Part shown: positions 5,581 to 13,753 of the stretch, piece after piece
Layout of the letters: every line of letters starts with the position of its first letter
Position numbering within the stretch: position 1 is the first letter of the stretch
Assembly: GCA_002408065.1 (NCBI GenBank)
Contig: DHQI01000105.1
Span: forward strand, 1-15,278
Source: Bacteroidales bacterium UBA5342
Lineage (GTDB): Bacteria > Bacteroidota > Bacteroidia > Bacteroidales > UBA5342
DNA length: 15,278 bases
Direction of reading: 5' to 3'
Program-made: the position numbers and the translations under genes
Notes under the pieces: generated by a model
Told to the model about the DNA's origin: nothing
What the model saw: the letters and a program-made list of their open reading frames with translations, nothing else
The model's database searches: none

Positions 5581-7602
5581 ATGAAAATGCTAAAAAAATT
5601 ATTGCTTTTCAGTATGCCTGCTGTGTTCTTGCTTGGGTGTTATGAGCCTTTGGAGATAGATACTGAGAATATTGATAAGATAGAGGTGCCGGTGTCAGCC
5701 AGTATGCCTATGATGAACGGTAGCTTGACGATAGAGTTTGACAGCTTGTTTGATACCGAAGAATTGGGTGACGATGTTATTTCTTATAATGATGGTGTCG
5801 CTTATTTTATGTATGATACACTTATTGATTTTTATGCTGAATTATCTGAATTCTTAACCATGGATGATGTGGAGTTTGAAGAGTTGACCAGTTTCGAAGA
5901 GGAATTCAGTCTTAATTTTGAGATGCCCGATGTAACTTTTGAGTATAAGGATACTATATGGGTGTCTACGCCGGGAGGACCTGCTCCTGTTCCGGTGGAT
6001 ACTTTTATTACGGTTAACCCACAAGATACTTTCAGGACAAAATATAACACAAATGCCATTTTTGTAGCGCCGTCTGATGTCGCTATAGAGCCTTTGGAGG
6101 TGTTAAATATTGGTGACCCTATTGATTTTGAATTGCCCTTTGAAGTATACCGTGTAGGGATTGCTAGTGGTATAGTACATCTGTATATGGATCATAGTGT
6201 GCTGGCAAATATTACGGATGATTATATGACGATAACTCCTTCCTTGGATTATCATTACAAACAAGATCCAGGTATTGATATAGATACCACCTTTAGTCAA
6301 ACGATGTTGGTGCCTATTTTCAAGGACTTGCCTCAGTTGCCGGATGGCATCAGGGTTGTAGCCAATGTAGATATCCCCTCGCTTGTGAAATTGGACGAAT
6401 CCGGTTATTTGTCGGAAAGTTATGTGGTTTCTAGTTTAGATACCTTGATGACTCTCAATCTGGCTGATTATTATTATAATAGCCCAAGCGGAGAAGGACA
6501 GATAGAGTTGGATGTAGAGGTGTTTTTGGAGATTTCGAATCCTAGTGATACAGCTATGATACCATTACCTGACACCCTTTATTTTGGTACATATATCGAA
6601 GATATGGTGTTTGACCATGTGGAATTCAACTATGGTATAGATACCGCTATGAGTGATGAGCAGGTGATAGATTTAGATCTTTTTAGCAGTATTCCAAACG
6701 ATTTGGATATTGAAGGTTTCCGTTTGTCAAATCCAGAGATGACCATTGCGGTACAAAGTAACCTTGGCTTCCCTGCCAACTTTATTATTAATAAACTTTG
6801 GTTTGGTACGGACGGAGAACCGGAGCTGATTACTGAAGATGGAACGGCAAGTATTATTATACCGAGTCCGATAGATAATGATCCGATCAATAGCACTTTA
6901 TATATACCTGCCAATAAGGATTCAATACAACTGGATTCCTCAACATCAAGGTTGGAAGAGGTAGAATTGCTTAATGTTAAAAATTTAACGATGGCTTATG
7001 ATGTCATAATCAATCCTAATGACGAAGCAGGCGAGGTAGGCAAGCACAATTTTTTCTACGATTATGCTGATGATATAGTAGATGCTATGTACGATGTTAA
7101 ACTGAAAGCTAACGTAAGGGTGCCGTTCGAATTCAAATTTGATAAGATAACATATCAGCAGTCGGCTTTAGGCTTTGACGCAGAAACCACGGAGGACATA
7201 GATTCTATGTTTTACTTGAGTGATGAAGATTCTATACGTATGAGTGTCAAGATCTGGACGAGAGATTTTCCATTTAATGCTAATGCGCAGTTTTATTTCT
7301 CCCGTTTTGATGCTAGCAATAATTTAGTGCCATTTGATAGTATGTTTGCTTCTGCACAGAATCTTTTTCCATCAAGTCCTGAAACAGCGTGGGATTCCAC
7401 AAGTTGGAGCATTGTATTCGATGACCAAAAATATGAGAGCCTGAAGCAGATGGATAGTTTAGTGATGGATATTAGTTTCACCATGGACGAAGATGACTAC
7501 TTCCAATTGGAAGAGGGAGCTTCTACCGAGATTAGATATCAATTCTTTCTGGATAATGCATCTTTTATCTTAGATCTTGATTTAAGCAATGATGATGAGT
7601 AA
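5581..7602 (+). CDS. Large acidic lipoprotein of unknown function
   Basis: Protein of 673 aa. Its N-terminus is a lipoprotein signal: Lys-rich start, hydrophobic stretch, and a lipobox ending LLGC with the lipidated Cys at residue 20. The mature protein is strongly acidic and rich in Asp-Ser/Asp-Thr and short beta-type segments, ending in LDLSNDDE. It has no transmembrane segment after the signal and no catalytic motif that I recognise. Acidic residues follow the Cys (CYEPLEID), but this is not a clear match to published Bacteroidota surface-export signals, so I cannot say whether it faces outward. It lies 39 bp after the TPR/PD40 gene and its end overlaps or nearly touches the barrel gene, so co-transcription is likely. 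I infer an outer-membrane partner of the barrel protein; domain family unknown. Confidence 0.85.
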   Translation: MKMLKKLLLFSMPAVFLLGCYEPLEIDTENIDKIEVPVSASMPMMNGSLTIEFDSLFDTEELGDDVISYNDGVAYFMYDTLIDFYAELSEFLTMDDVEFEELTSFEEEFSLNFEMPDVTFEYKDTIWVSTPGGPAPVPVDTFITVNPQDTFRTKYNTNAIFVAPSDVAIEPLEVLNIGDPIDFELPFEVYRVGIASGIVHLYMDHSVLANITDDYMTITPSLDYHYKQDPGIDIDTTFSQTMLVPIFKDLPQLPDGIRVVANVDIPSLVKLDESGYLSESYVVSSLDTLMTLNLADYYYNSPSGEGQIELDVEVFLEISNPSDTAMIPLPDTLYFGTYIEDMVFDHVEFNYGIDTAMSDEQVIDLDLFSSIPNDLDIEGFRLSNPEMTIAVQSNLGFPANFIINKLWFGTDGEPELITEDGTASIIIPSPIDNDPINSTLYIPANKDSIQLDSSTSRLEEVELLNVKNLTMAYDVIINPNDEAGEVGKHNFFYDYADDIVDAMYDVKLKANVRVPFEFKFDKITYQQSALGFDAETTEDIDSMFYLSDEDSIRMSVKIWTRDFPFNANAQFYFSRFDASNNLVPFDSMFASAQNLFPSSPETAWDSTSWSIVFDDQKYESLKQMDSLVMDISFTMDEDDYFQLEEGASTEIRYQFFLDNASFILDLDLSNDDE

Positions 7603-7624
7603 AACTCTAAAATACGCCCAAACG

Positions 7625-9157
7625 ATGAAAACCGTAATAAAACAAGGCCTGTTAGCCCTAATGTTGCTGAGTGTGATTTCGGCAAAGGCTCAGGTGGCCA
7701 CTTCGCTGTACTTTATGGATAACCTCCCTCAGTCCAGCATCTTAAATCCGGCATTTAGTCCGAATTATAATTTTTATTTTGGCTTACCTGTTATAAATAA
7801 TACCTACGTGTCTATGTCCTCTGATATAGGGCTTGGTAATTTGTATAATTCAGAGAGTGCAAGTTTTGCGTGGAACAGCCAAGAAGACTATACCAAGTTT
7901 GTCAATGATTTGCCAGAAGTGTCCTTTTTCTCAACGGAGCTTAATACCAATGTGTTTAGTATGGGCTTTGCGTTAAATGAGGGGGGGTATTTTCACCTTG
8001 GGGTGAATCACCGTATAGATGTCTTGTTTGGTTTGCCACGCGCTTTTTTCAAGCTAAATGATCTGACTGTTAATCATGATCTTTCCGGTTTTGAAATGTC
8101 GAGCAGATGGTATTCTGAGTATTATATGGGTTTTTCTAAAACGATTAATGATAATTTAACGGTTGGTGCAAAATTTAAACTTTTGGCTGGTATCGCTAAT
8201 GCTAATATGGCCTTTGATCGTTTTGATTTTAATACCCAGTCTGACCAATGGAGTTATAATATCGTGGGAGCTGCTGATATTTCAGGGCCGATAGATGTTA
8301 TTTTAGATGATGATGGTGTGCCGCAGGAGGTTGTTAATAATCTTGAAACCGATGATTATAACGAAGTCATAAATTTTGCGGCAGCTAATTTTTCCAATAC
8401 TGGTTTTGGTGTAGATCTTGGAGTGGAGTATCAGGTGATTCCCCAATTAAAGCTTTCGGCCAGTCTGGTAGATTTAGGCAAGATAAACTGGAAAGATGAA
8501 GTGCAAAACCTGAATATCACTGGTGAATATGCTTTTAATGGATTAGAAGATATTATTACTACCGACACAGATGACGGTGTAGTTGCTGTAAATGATAATG
8601 CTATCGAAGATTTAACCGATACTATTTCAAATTCAATTCATATCGATAAAAGCTTTAATGTATTTGATAACAGGCTTTCTCCGAAGCTTTTTTTGGCGGC
8701 GGAATATGAATTGACTCAGGCTCTTTCTGTAGGGGCATTGTATAAGACCCGTTTTGTTCGTGACGAGGTACGTCAAAATCTTTACCTTAATGTTAATGCG
8801 AACTTTAAGCGTTTTCTTACCTTAGGAGCTAACTACAATTATGGCTTTAATTCTCAAAACTCATATGGTGGGGTGATTGGTTTACGTATGGCTGCTTTTT
8901 ATCTTTATTTTGCTGCTGATGTAATACCTGGTTATGCCGCTAGTGGAGGAAGCAAGGTGACATTACCAGATGGTGAATTGCTTGAGTTGCCAATCAGTTT
9001 ACCGTCTGATTTCAATGCTGCTAACTTTCAGTTTGGTGTTAATATTACTTTGGGTGAACGACGCCGACAAATGGCTAAACGCGAGAGAAAAGAAAAACTG
9101 GCGCCTACGCTCTTGCCTCAGGATTTGGAAAATTCTTCAATTTATTATCCTTTTTAG
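7625..9157 (+). CDS. Outer-membrane beta-barrel protein (DUF5723-like)
   Basis: Protein of 510 aa from this start. The ATG at 7625 gives a textbook signal peptide, MKTVIKQ then a Leu-rich core and SAKA before QVATS. ATGs at 7589, 7592 and 7595 would overlap the lipoprotein gene and add a long N-terminal extension, though translational coupling through them is possible. The mature start, YFMDNLPQSSILNPAFSPNYNFYFGLP, matches Bacteroidota barrel proteins annotated as DUF5723 and loosely recalls PorP/SprF. Alternating beta-strand segments continue to the last strand, FQFGVNITLGERR. A basic tail of about 30 residues (RRRQMAKRERKEK...) ending YYPF follows and would lie in the periplasm. Last gene of the unit, followed by a strong terminator. 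Envelope location is well supported; the family name and function are less certain. Confidence 0.82.
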   Translation: MKTVIKQGLLALMLLSVISAKAQVATSLYFMDNLPQSSILNPAFSPNYNFYFGLPVINNTYVSMSSDIGLGNLYNSESASFAWNSQEDYTKFVNDLPEVSFFSTELNTNVFSMGFALNEGGYFHLGVNHRIDVLFGLPRAFFKLNDLTVNHDLSGFEMSSRWYSEYYMGFSKTINDNLTVGAKFKLLAGIANANMAFDRFDFNTQSDQWSYNIVGAADISGPIDVILDDDGVPQEVVNNLETDDYNEVINFAAANFSNTGFGVDLGVEYQVIPQLKLSASLVDLGKINWKDEVQNLNITGEYAFNGLEDIITTDTDDGVVAVNDNAIEDLTDTISNSIHIDKSFNVFDNRLSPKLFLAAEYELTQALSVGALYKTRFVRDEVRQNLYLNVNANFKRFLTLGANYNYGFNSQNSYGGVIGLRMAAFYLYFAADVIPGYAASGGSKVTLPDGELLELPISLPSDFNAANFQFGVNITLGERRRQMAKRERKEKLAPTLLPQDLENSSIYYPF

Positions 9158-9175
9158 TTTTGTTTTTAGATAATA

Positions 9176-9226
9176 AAAAAAAGCCTCATAGTAAGCTGTT
9201 TGCCGGCATGTTGTGAGGCTTTTTTT
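9176..9226. terminator. Bidirectional intrinsic terminator between the barrel gene and dnaB
   Basis: Arms AAGCCTCA (9181-9188) and TGAGGCTT (9214-9221) extend through flanking A and T runs to a stem of 13 bp (9176-9188 / 9214-9226). Either strand gives a T tract after the stem, so it can end both convergent units. The 25-nt loop itself contains the dyad TGCCGGCA. Confidence 0.9.
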
Positions 9227-9334
9227 GATGTGTTGTTTTAGTTAAAACGTGGATTTCCCTTGTAGGAATATTTTTTACTTGAGATCTTTTGTTTTGTCTA
9301 TTCTGCTGATGTTTGTATCGTAGGTTCGCAAGTC

Positions 9335-10861
9335 CTAAAACGGAGCATCAGGCGTTGGGAAGCTACCGATTGGATCGCTTTCGAACGATGCTGCTGCGGG
9401 TGTGTTGTTGTCTGCAGAGTGATTAATGGATGATTCTGTGACAATTTTTTCGTCACCATAATTGACAAAGCGTGCCAGAGATTTTCTGAATTTCAAAGGA
9501 ATAGTGTCGGTAGCACCACTACGGTGTTTGGCGATGATAAGCTCAGCCAGACCTTCAGTACTGCGTGGTCCTTCGCCGTCGTCTTCGCCTGGTGTTTCTT
9601 TGAAGCCGTAATATTCCGGACGGTGAACAAAACAAACAATATCGGCATCCTGCTCTATGGCACCAGACTCACGAAGGTCAGATAGCATAGGGCGCTTGCC
9701 TTCGTAACCCGTACGCCCTTCAACCCCACGGTTAAGCTGCGAAAGTGCCATTACCGGAACGTTAAGCTCTTTGGCCAAGCCTTTTAGGGCACGCGAAATA
9801 GCACTAATCTCTAACTCCCTGCTCTGTGCTCCCGGTGCAGTCATTAGCTGCAGGTAATCAATCAAGATCATATCCAGACCATATTTCTGTTTCATACGGC
9901 GGCACTTAGCTCTACATTCAAAGATGGAGAGACCTGGCGTATCATCCACAAAGATGGGGGCATCTTGTAACCGTTTAATTTTGGTATGCAGCTGCGTCCA
10001 TTCGGCCTCTGTCAGTTTACCTGTTTTGATTTTTTGGCCTTCTATTTCTGTTTCGCTGGATATTAGTCGATTCACTAGCTGTACGTTGGACATCTCAAGT
10101 GAGAACATCGCTATTTTGTACCCAAAGTCAACGGCCATGTTACGGGCCAGAGATAGCGTGAAGGCTGTTTTACCCATTGCGGGACGAGCGGCCAGAATGA
10201 TGAGGTCAGAATTTTGAAAGCCGGAAAGGACCTTGTCCAGATCGTGAAACCCGGAATGCAAACCGCTTACACTTCCTTCTTTCTTGGCTGACTCGTACAT
10301 TTTTTCTATCGCCTCTTTTATAACGGGGTTTATCTGTACAGCTTCATTTTTTGAAGTGGTTTGCGATAAGCGGAACACGCCTTCTTCGGCTTGGTTTAGC
10401 AGTTCCATCACATCCATGCTTTCGTCGTAGGCATCAGTCTGTATGCGTGTGGCCAGATTGATGAGTGAGCGCTGAATGTGTTTTTGTGAAATAATAAGTG
10501 CGTGATAGGCAATATTGGCTGCTGAAGCTACATTAGAAGTCAGTTGAGCCAGATATAAACGCCCCCCTACATCTTCCAGAGTGCCATTTTTTTTCAATTG
10601 TTCTGTCACTGTAAGGATATCGACCGGCTCCTGTTTTCCTGAAAGATCGGCTATAGCAGTGAAGATTTTAGCGTGTGACTCTTTATAAAAAGCTTCCGGT
10701 TTGAGAATGTCTCCTACTTCCAGATAGGCTTCTTTTTCAAGAAGTAAAGCGCCTAAAACGGCTTCTTCCAGTTCCACAGCCTGAGGGGGCAATTTGCCAT
10801 ACTCATTAGCTGGTGTTGTTACGTGTTTTGGGGCTCTGTTGTTTCCTTTCCTCTCTGCCAT
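9335..10861 (-). CDS. dnaB: Replicative DNA helicase DnaB
   Basis: Hexameric 5'-3' helicase that unwinds DNA at the replication fork and works with primase. The N-terminal primase-interacting domain spans about residues 25-125 (LPPQAVELEEAVLGALLLE). The RecA-like ATPase domain follows, with Walker A ARPAMGKT near 225, Walker B-type MILIDYLQLM near 330, and SQLNRGVEGR...LSDLRESGAIEQDADIV near 375-410. Length (508 aa) is normal and no intein is present. The C-terminal tail after about 465 is low in conservation. An in-frame GTG directly precedes the ATG (GTGATG) and could serve as the start at 10864; I prefer the ATG. It probably stands alone, with a promoter-like TACTTTTG upstream and the shared terminator downstream. 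Confidence 0.97.
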   Translation of the reverse strand: MAERKGNNRAPKHVTTPANEYGKLPPQAVELEEAVLGALLLEKEAYLEVGDILKPEAFYKESHAKIFTAIADLSGKQEPVDILTVTEQLKKNGTLEDVGGRLYLAQLTSNVASAANIAYHALIISQKHIQRSLINLATRIQTDAYDESMDVMELLNQAEEGVFRLSQTTSKNEAVQINPVIKEAIEKMYESAKKEGSVSGLHSGFHDLDKVLSGFQNSDLIILAARPAMGKTAFTLSLARNMAVDFGYKIAMFSLEMSNVQLVNRLISSETEIEGQKIKTGKLTEAEWTQLHTKIKRLQDAPIFVDDTPGLSIFECRAKCRRMKQKYGLDMILIDYLQLMTAPGAQSRELEISAISRALKGLAKELNVPVMALSQLNRGVEGRTGYEGKRPMLSDLRESGAIEQDADIVCFVHRPEYYGFKETPGEDDGEGPRSTEGLAELIIAKHRSGATDTIPLKFRKSLARFVNYGDEKIVTESSINHSADNNTPAAASFESDPIGSFPTPDAPF

Positions 10862-10898
10862 CACTTCCTACTGTTAAGTTGTTGTTTTTTGCGGAACG

Positions 10899-10906
10899 CA
10901 AAAGTA
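10899..10906 (-). promoter_or_regulatory. Putative -7 element of the dnaB promoter
   Basis: Minus-strand TACTTTTG fits TAnnTTTG and would give a leader of roughly 33 nt before the dnaB ATG. The -33 region is T-rich but has no exact TTTG at the right distance. Confidence 0.45.
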
Positions 10907-11064
10907 GTATAAGATGGCTTGAAAACAGACATGATTAACGGCTCTTTTATTACTGAATAATTAAGAAGTTATTAATGGCGCTGTTGATAAGTCTTTTTTG
11001 AAGCGATTTTTTTAATACTAACAAACAAGCTTGCAAGATGTAGTGTTATGTTTGTTCATTTTTT

Positions 11065-11072
11065 TAGTTTTG
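11065..11072 (+). promoter_or_regulatory. Putative -7 element upstream of the lipoprotein gene
   Basis: TAGTTTTG fits TAnnTTTG, but the implied leader is only about 11 nt before the first ATG and no TTTG lies at the usual -33 distance. It shares the 223-bp divergent region with the dnaB promoter. Confidence 0.4.
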
Positions 11073-11087
11073 CAAAACTAAATAGTC

Positions 11088-11915
11088 ATGATGATGAAAA
11101 AAATAAATATAATTGCTTTGGTCACTATGCTCCTCGTGTTGATGTCCTGTGGTCCTAATAAGCAAGAACGGGCTCAGGCCTTACTAGCAGAAGCTGAAAT
11201 GGCGATGGGGAAGGCTGACTATAATGTTGCCCGTCTTAAAGTAGATAGTATCAATTTGTTGTACCCTGATCAAATAGAAGAGATTGCTGCGGGTAAAAAA
11301 ATGATGGCTCGAATTGAAATTACAGAGCAAAAGCAGAGTCTGGCCTATTACGATACTTTGCTGGTGACACGTGAAGCAGATTTCGAACGCTTAAAAAAGA
11401 ATTTCACCTACAAGCCAGGCAAGTTTGAAGGCTATGAAGGCACCTATGTACATAAGCGTCAGAAAATAAGCAATTCACATGACCGTAGTTATATAAGAGC
11501 TTATCTGGACGAAAAAGGTGAGTTTTATATCTCGAGCCGTTACCATGGTAAAGGACATATTTATCATAACAGTATCAAAGTTTATGATTCAGGCCTCTTT
11601 GCTGAGACGGAACAAATTCCGGAAAAATCCTTCGACAACCGTCGTTTTGATGATGGAGAAGATTATTGGGAAACTGTTAACTATCGTAATGGTACGGATA
11701 ATGGTGTGGTCAGTTTTATCGTTAACAATTATGATAAACCGCTGAAAGTGCAATACAAAGGCAAGAAGCATCACTACATTGTGATGGAAAGTTATGACAA
11801 AGAAGCTATTCGTGATGCTTACAATCTCTCTTTGGTCATCAAAGAGATCGCCGATCTGAAAAAGAATAAAGCGGAAGCTGAGAAACGTATCACGACCTTG
11901 GCTAAGATGCTTTAG
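11088..11915 (+). CDS. Coiled-coil lipoprotein of unknown function
   Basis: Protein of 275 aa with a lipoprotein signal: MMMKK, a hydrophobic stretch, and a lipobox ending LMSC with the Cys at residue 21. Residues about 25-100 are helical and charged (QERAQALLAEAEMAMGKADY...), resembling a TPR-like or coiled-coil segment. A central part of about 100-235 is beta-rich (YEGTYVHKRQKI, RSYIRAYLDEKGEFYISSRYHG). The C-terminus (about 245-275) is a predicted coiled coil, LVIKEIADLKKNKAEAEKRI. It resembles conserved lipoproteins of unknown role that I associate with Bacteroidales. Three consecutive ATGs (11088, 11091, 11094) precede the Lys pair, so the exact start is open by six bases. Divergent from dnaB and followed by its own terminator, so it is probably monocistronic. 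Confidence 0.85.
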   Translation: MMMKKINIIALVTMLLVLMSCGPNKQERAQALLAEAEMAMGKADYNVARLKVDSINLLYPDQIEEIAAGKKMMARIEITEQKQSLAYYDTLLVTREADFERLKKNFTYKPGKFEGYEGTYVHKRQKISNSHDRSYIRAYLDEKGEFYISSRYHGKGHIYHNSIKVYDSGLFAETEQIPEKSFDNRRFDDGEDYWETVNYRNGTDNGVVSFIVNNYDKPLKVQYKGKKHHYIVMESYDKEAIRDAYNLSLVIKEIADLKKNKAEAEKRITTLAKML

Positions 11916-11935
11916 TAAGGTCAAGAGATCTTGAG

Positions 11936-11964
11936 AACGGGAGACGTTTTTCCCGTTAATTTTT
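11936..11964 (+). terminator. Intrinsic terminator of the lipoprotein gene
   Basis: AACGGGA (11936-11942) pairs exactly with TCCCGTT (11951-11957) across an 8-nt loop, followed by AA and five T residues. It begins 21 bp after the stop codon and ends next to the promoter-like site of iorB. Confidence 0.75.
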
Positions 11965-11965
11965 G

Positions 11966-11973
11966 TAGTTTTG
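11966..11973 (+). promoter_or_regulatory. Putative -7 element of the iorB promoter
   Basis: TAGTTTTG fits TAnnTTTG and would give a leader of about 32 nt before the iorB ATG. Its -33 region would lie inside the preceding terminator hairpin, and no clear TTTG is seen there. Confidence 0.45.
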
Positions 11974-12009
11974 TGCCAAGGACAAACCAAGCTAATTTAA
12001 ATCAAATAA

Positions 12010-12588
12010 ATGAAGACAGACATTATTTTATCAGGAGTAGGAGGACAAGGTATTTTATCTATTGCGGCAGTGATAGGTCAAGCGGCAGTAGAGTTAGGTC
12101 TTTCGATGAAACAGGCCGAAGTACATGGTATGAGCCAACGTGGCGGTGATGTTCAGTCGCACCTGCGTTTGTCAGATATGGGTGTTTCTTCAGACTTGAT
12201 CCCTAGAGGTGAAGCCGATCTTATCATTTCTTTGGAACCCATGGAATCCTTACGTTATGTGCCATTCCTGAATCCTGAGACTGGTGTCATAGTCAGTAAT
12301 GTGAAACCCATCAAAAACATCAATAACTACCCGGATGAGGATGCTGTATTGGAAGAAGTGAGAAAATATAAAAATGTCACTTTGGATGTCAGCGATATTG
12401 CTCAGAAGTTGGGTTCCGGGCGTATGGCTAACATTGTGATGTTAGGGGCAGCATCTCCTTTTATAGGAGGCATTCCTTACGAAAAATTTGAAGATGGTAT
12501 TCGTCAGATCTTTGCTCGTAAAGGCGAAGAGGTAGTGGCTATGAATATCAAAGCGCTACGTGCAGGTCGCGAAGCTGCTCAGCAGTAA
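12010..12588 (+). CDS. iorB: Indolepyruvate ferredoxin oxidoreductase, beta subunit
   Basis: Smaller subunit of the oxygen-sensitive enzyme that oxidatively decarboxylates indolepyruvate and other aryl pyruvates to aryl-acetyl-CoA, passing electrons to ferredoxin in the cytosol. The 192 aa match the usual length and consist of one pyruvate-ferredoxin-oxidoreductase gamma-type domain. The N-terminal GVGGQGIL (9-16), the EVHGMSQRGG block (37-46) and the later GSGRMANIVMLGAA stretch are typical. The catalytic alpha subunit (iorA), which carries thiamine diphosphate and iron-sulfur sites and is usually adjacent, is not in this window. The gene has its own promoter-like site and lies 15 bp before a glycosyltransferase gene. 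Annotation is confident; an active complex needs iorA elsewhere. Confidence 0.92.
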   Translation: MKTDIILSGVGGQGILSIAAVIGQAAVELGLSMKQAEVHGMSQRGGDVQSHLRLSDMGVSSDLIPRGEADLIISLEPMESLRYVPFLNPETGVIVSNVKPIKNINNYPDEDAVLEEVRKYKNVTLDVSDIAQKLGSGRMANIVMLGAASPFIGGIPYEKFEDGIRQIFARKGEEVVAMNIKALRAGREAAQQ

Positions 12589-12603
12589 TATCAAAACTGT
12601 TTT

Positions 12604-13749
12604 ATGGTCGATCTCAGCATTGTCATCGTTAATTATAATGCGCGGCATTTTTTACAGATTTGTCTCGATGCTTTACAGTCTGCGCTTAGGGGTATAAATG
12701 CTGAGACGATTATTATCGACAACCAATCGACTGACGATTCTGTTAGCTACATCAAGACACACTATCCTTGGGTTATTTTTATAGAAAACCCAGAGAACGA
12801 TGGTTTTGGTAAGGCTAATAATCTAGGCTTCAGTCTGGCTAAGGGAAAGTATATCCTTATCTTAAATCCGGATACCATTGTTCAGCAAAATACCCTGCTC
12901 AGAAGTCTTAGGATGCTTAAAGAAGATCCGAAAGCAGGAGCCGTAGGTGTGCGTATGCTGGATGGCAGTGGTTATTTTTTACCGGAATCAAAACGTGGAC
13001 TGCCAACTCCTAAAGTAGCTTTTTTCAAGGCTTTTGGTTTTGCCCGACTCTTTCCCCGGTCAAAATATTTTGCCCGCTATTATGTCGGAAATATTCGTGC
13101 CGATAGAGTCAGTGAGGTGGAGGTGCTGGCTGGCGCTTATATGATGGTTAAGAAAGAAGTACTGGACAGATGCGGAGGCTTCGACGAAGATTTCTTTATG
13201 TATGGCGAAGACATAGATCTATCTTACCGTATCACACAGCTGGGATATAAAAATATTTATGATGGTAAGGTACCCATCATACATTTCAAAGGCGAGAGTG
13301 CCGGGCGCGATGCGGTATGGGCTAAGCATTTTTATGGCGCAATGCATTTGTTTTCAGAAAAGCATTTTTCTTCTGGAGGTCGCTTTTTTAATACCACCAT
13401 CAATGCCGGTATTCGTCTGCGGAAAAAACTATCGATGCGTAAAAAAACGGAGGCCAAAACCTCAGAGCTCATTAAACTTAACCTGGTGGTGCTTTCAAAT
13501 AAAAAGCAAAAGCTGGAAGGGCAATTCTATCACCAGTTTAAAAGTGTGATGCATCAAAAACCCGGAGAGTTTATTGACCTCAAAGCTAATGCTTTGTTGT
13601 TTATGCCAGACGTAGACAATTCTTTCATGATTAAAAACATCAAGAAATACCGTGGAAAGATGCAGTATTTCTTTGCAGCGGCAGATGGTAGTTTTGTGAT
13701 GACCAGCCCCAACTCGGTGTTGCAAGGGGAGCTCTTTGAGGTGTGTTGA
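12604..13749 (+). CDS. Family 2 glycosyltransferase (WbbL/rhamnosyltransferase-like)
   Basis: Protein of 381 aa. The GT-A fold is clear: LSIVIVNYNA at the start, the nucleotide-binding IIIDNQSTDDS (37-46), NDGFGKANNLGF (65-76), the metal-binding variant LNPDT (87-91), and the acceptor-side GGFDEDFFMYGEDIDLSYR (191-209). These are typical of inverting GT2 enzymes adding sugars to surface polysaccharide. Residues after about 275 form an extra C-terminal part with no motif I recognise (LVVLSNKKQKLEGQF... NALLFMPD...). No transmembrane segment is evident, so it is probably cytoplasmic or membrane-associated. It lies 15 bp after iorB, suggesting co-transcription, and its stop is 4 bp from the convergent ribD end. 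The sugar donor and acceptor cannot be told from sequence. Confidence 0.92.
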   Translation: MVDLSIVIVNYNARHFLQICLDALQSALRGINAETIIIDNQSTDDSVSYIKTHYPWVIFIENPENDGFGKANNLGFSLAKGKYILILNPDTIVQQNTLLRSLRMLKEDPKAGAVGVRMLDGSGYFLPESKRGLPTPKVAFFKAFGFARLFPRSKYFARYYVGNIRADRVSEVEVLAGAYMMVKKEVLDRCGGFDEDFFMYGEDIDLSYRITQLGYKNIYDGKVPIIHFKGESAGRDAVWAKHFYGAMHLFSEKHFSSGGRFFNTTINAGIRLRKKLSMRKKTEAKTSELIKLNLVVLSNKKQKLEGQFYHQFKSVMHQKPGEFIDLKANALLFMPDVDNSFMIKNIKKYRGKMQYFFAAADGSFVMTSPNSVLQGELFEVC

Positions 13750-13753
13750 CTTT

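Noticed and set aside
10180..10210. Unusual Walker A (ARPAMGKT) in DnaB
   Set aside because: The core GKT is intact and the substitution is, as far as I recall, common in Bacteroidota DnaB.
11589..11990. Open frame of 133 codons antisense to the lipoprotein gene
   Set aside because: No recognisable motif, overlaps a gene with a clear lipobox and runs through its terminator.
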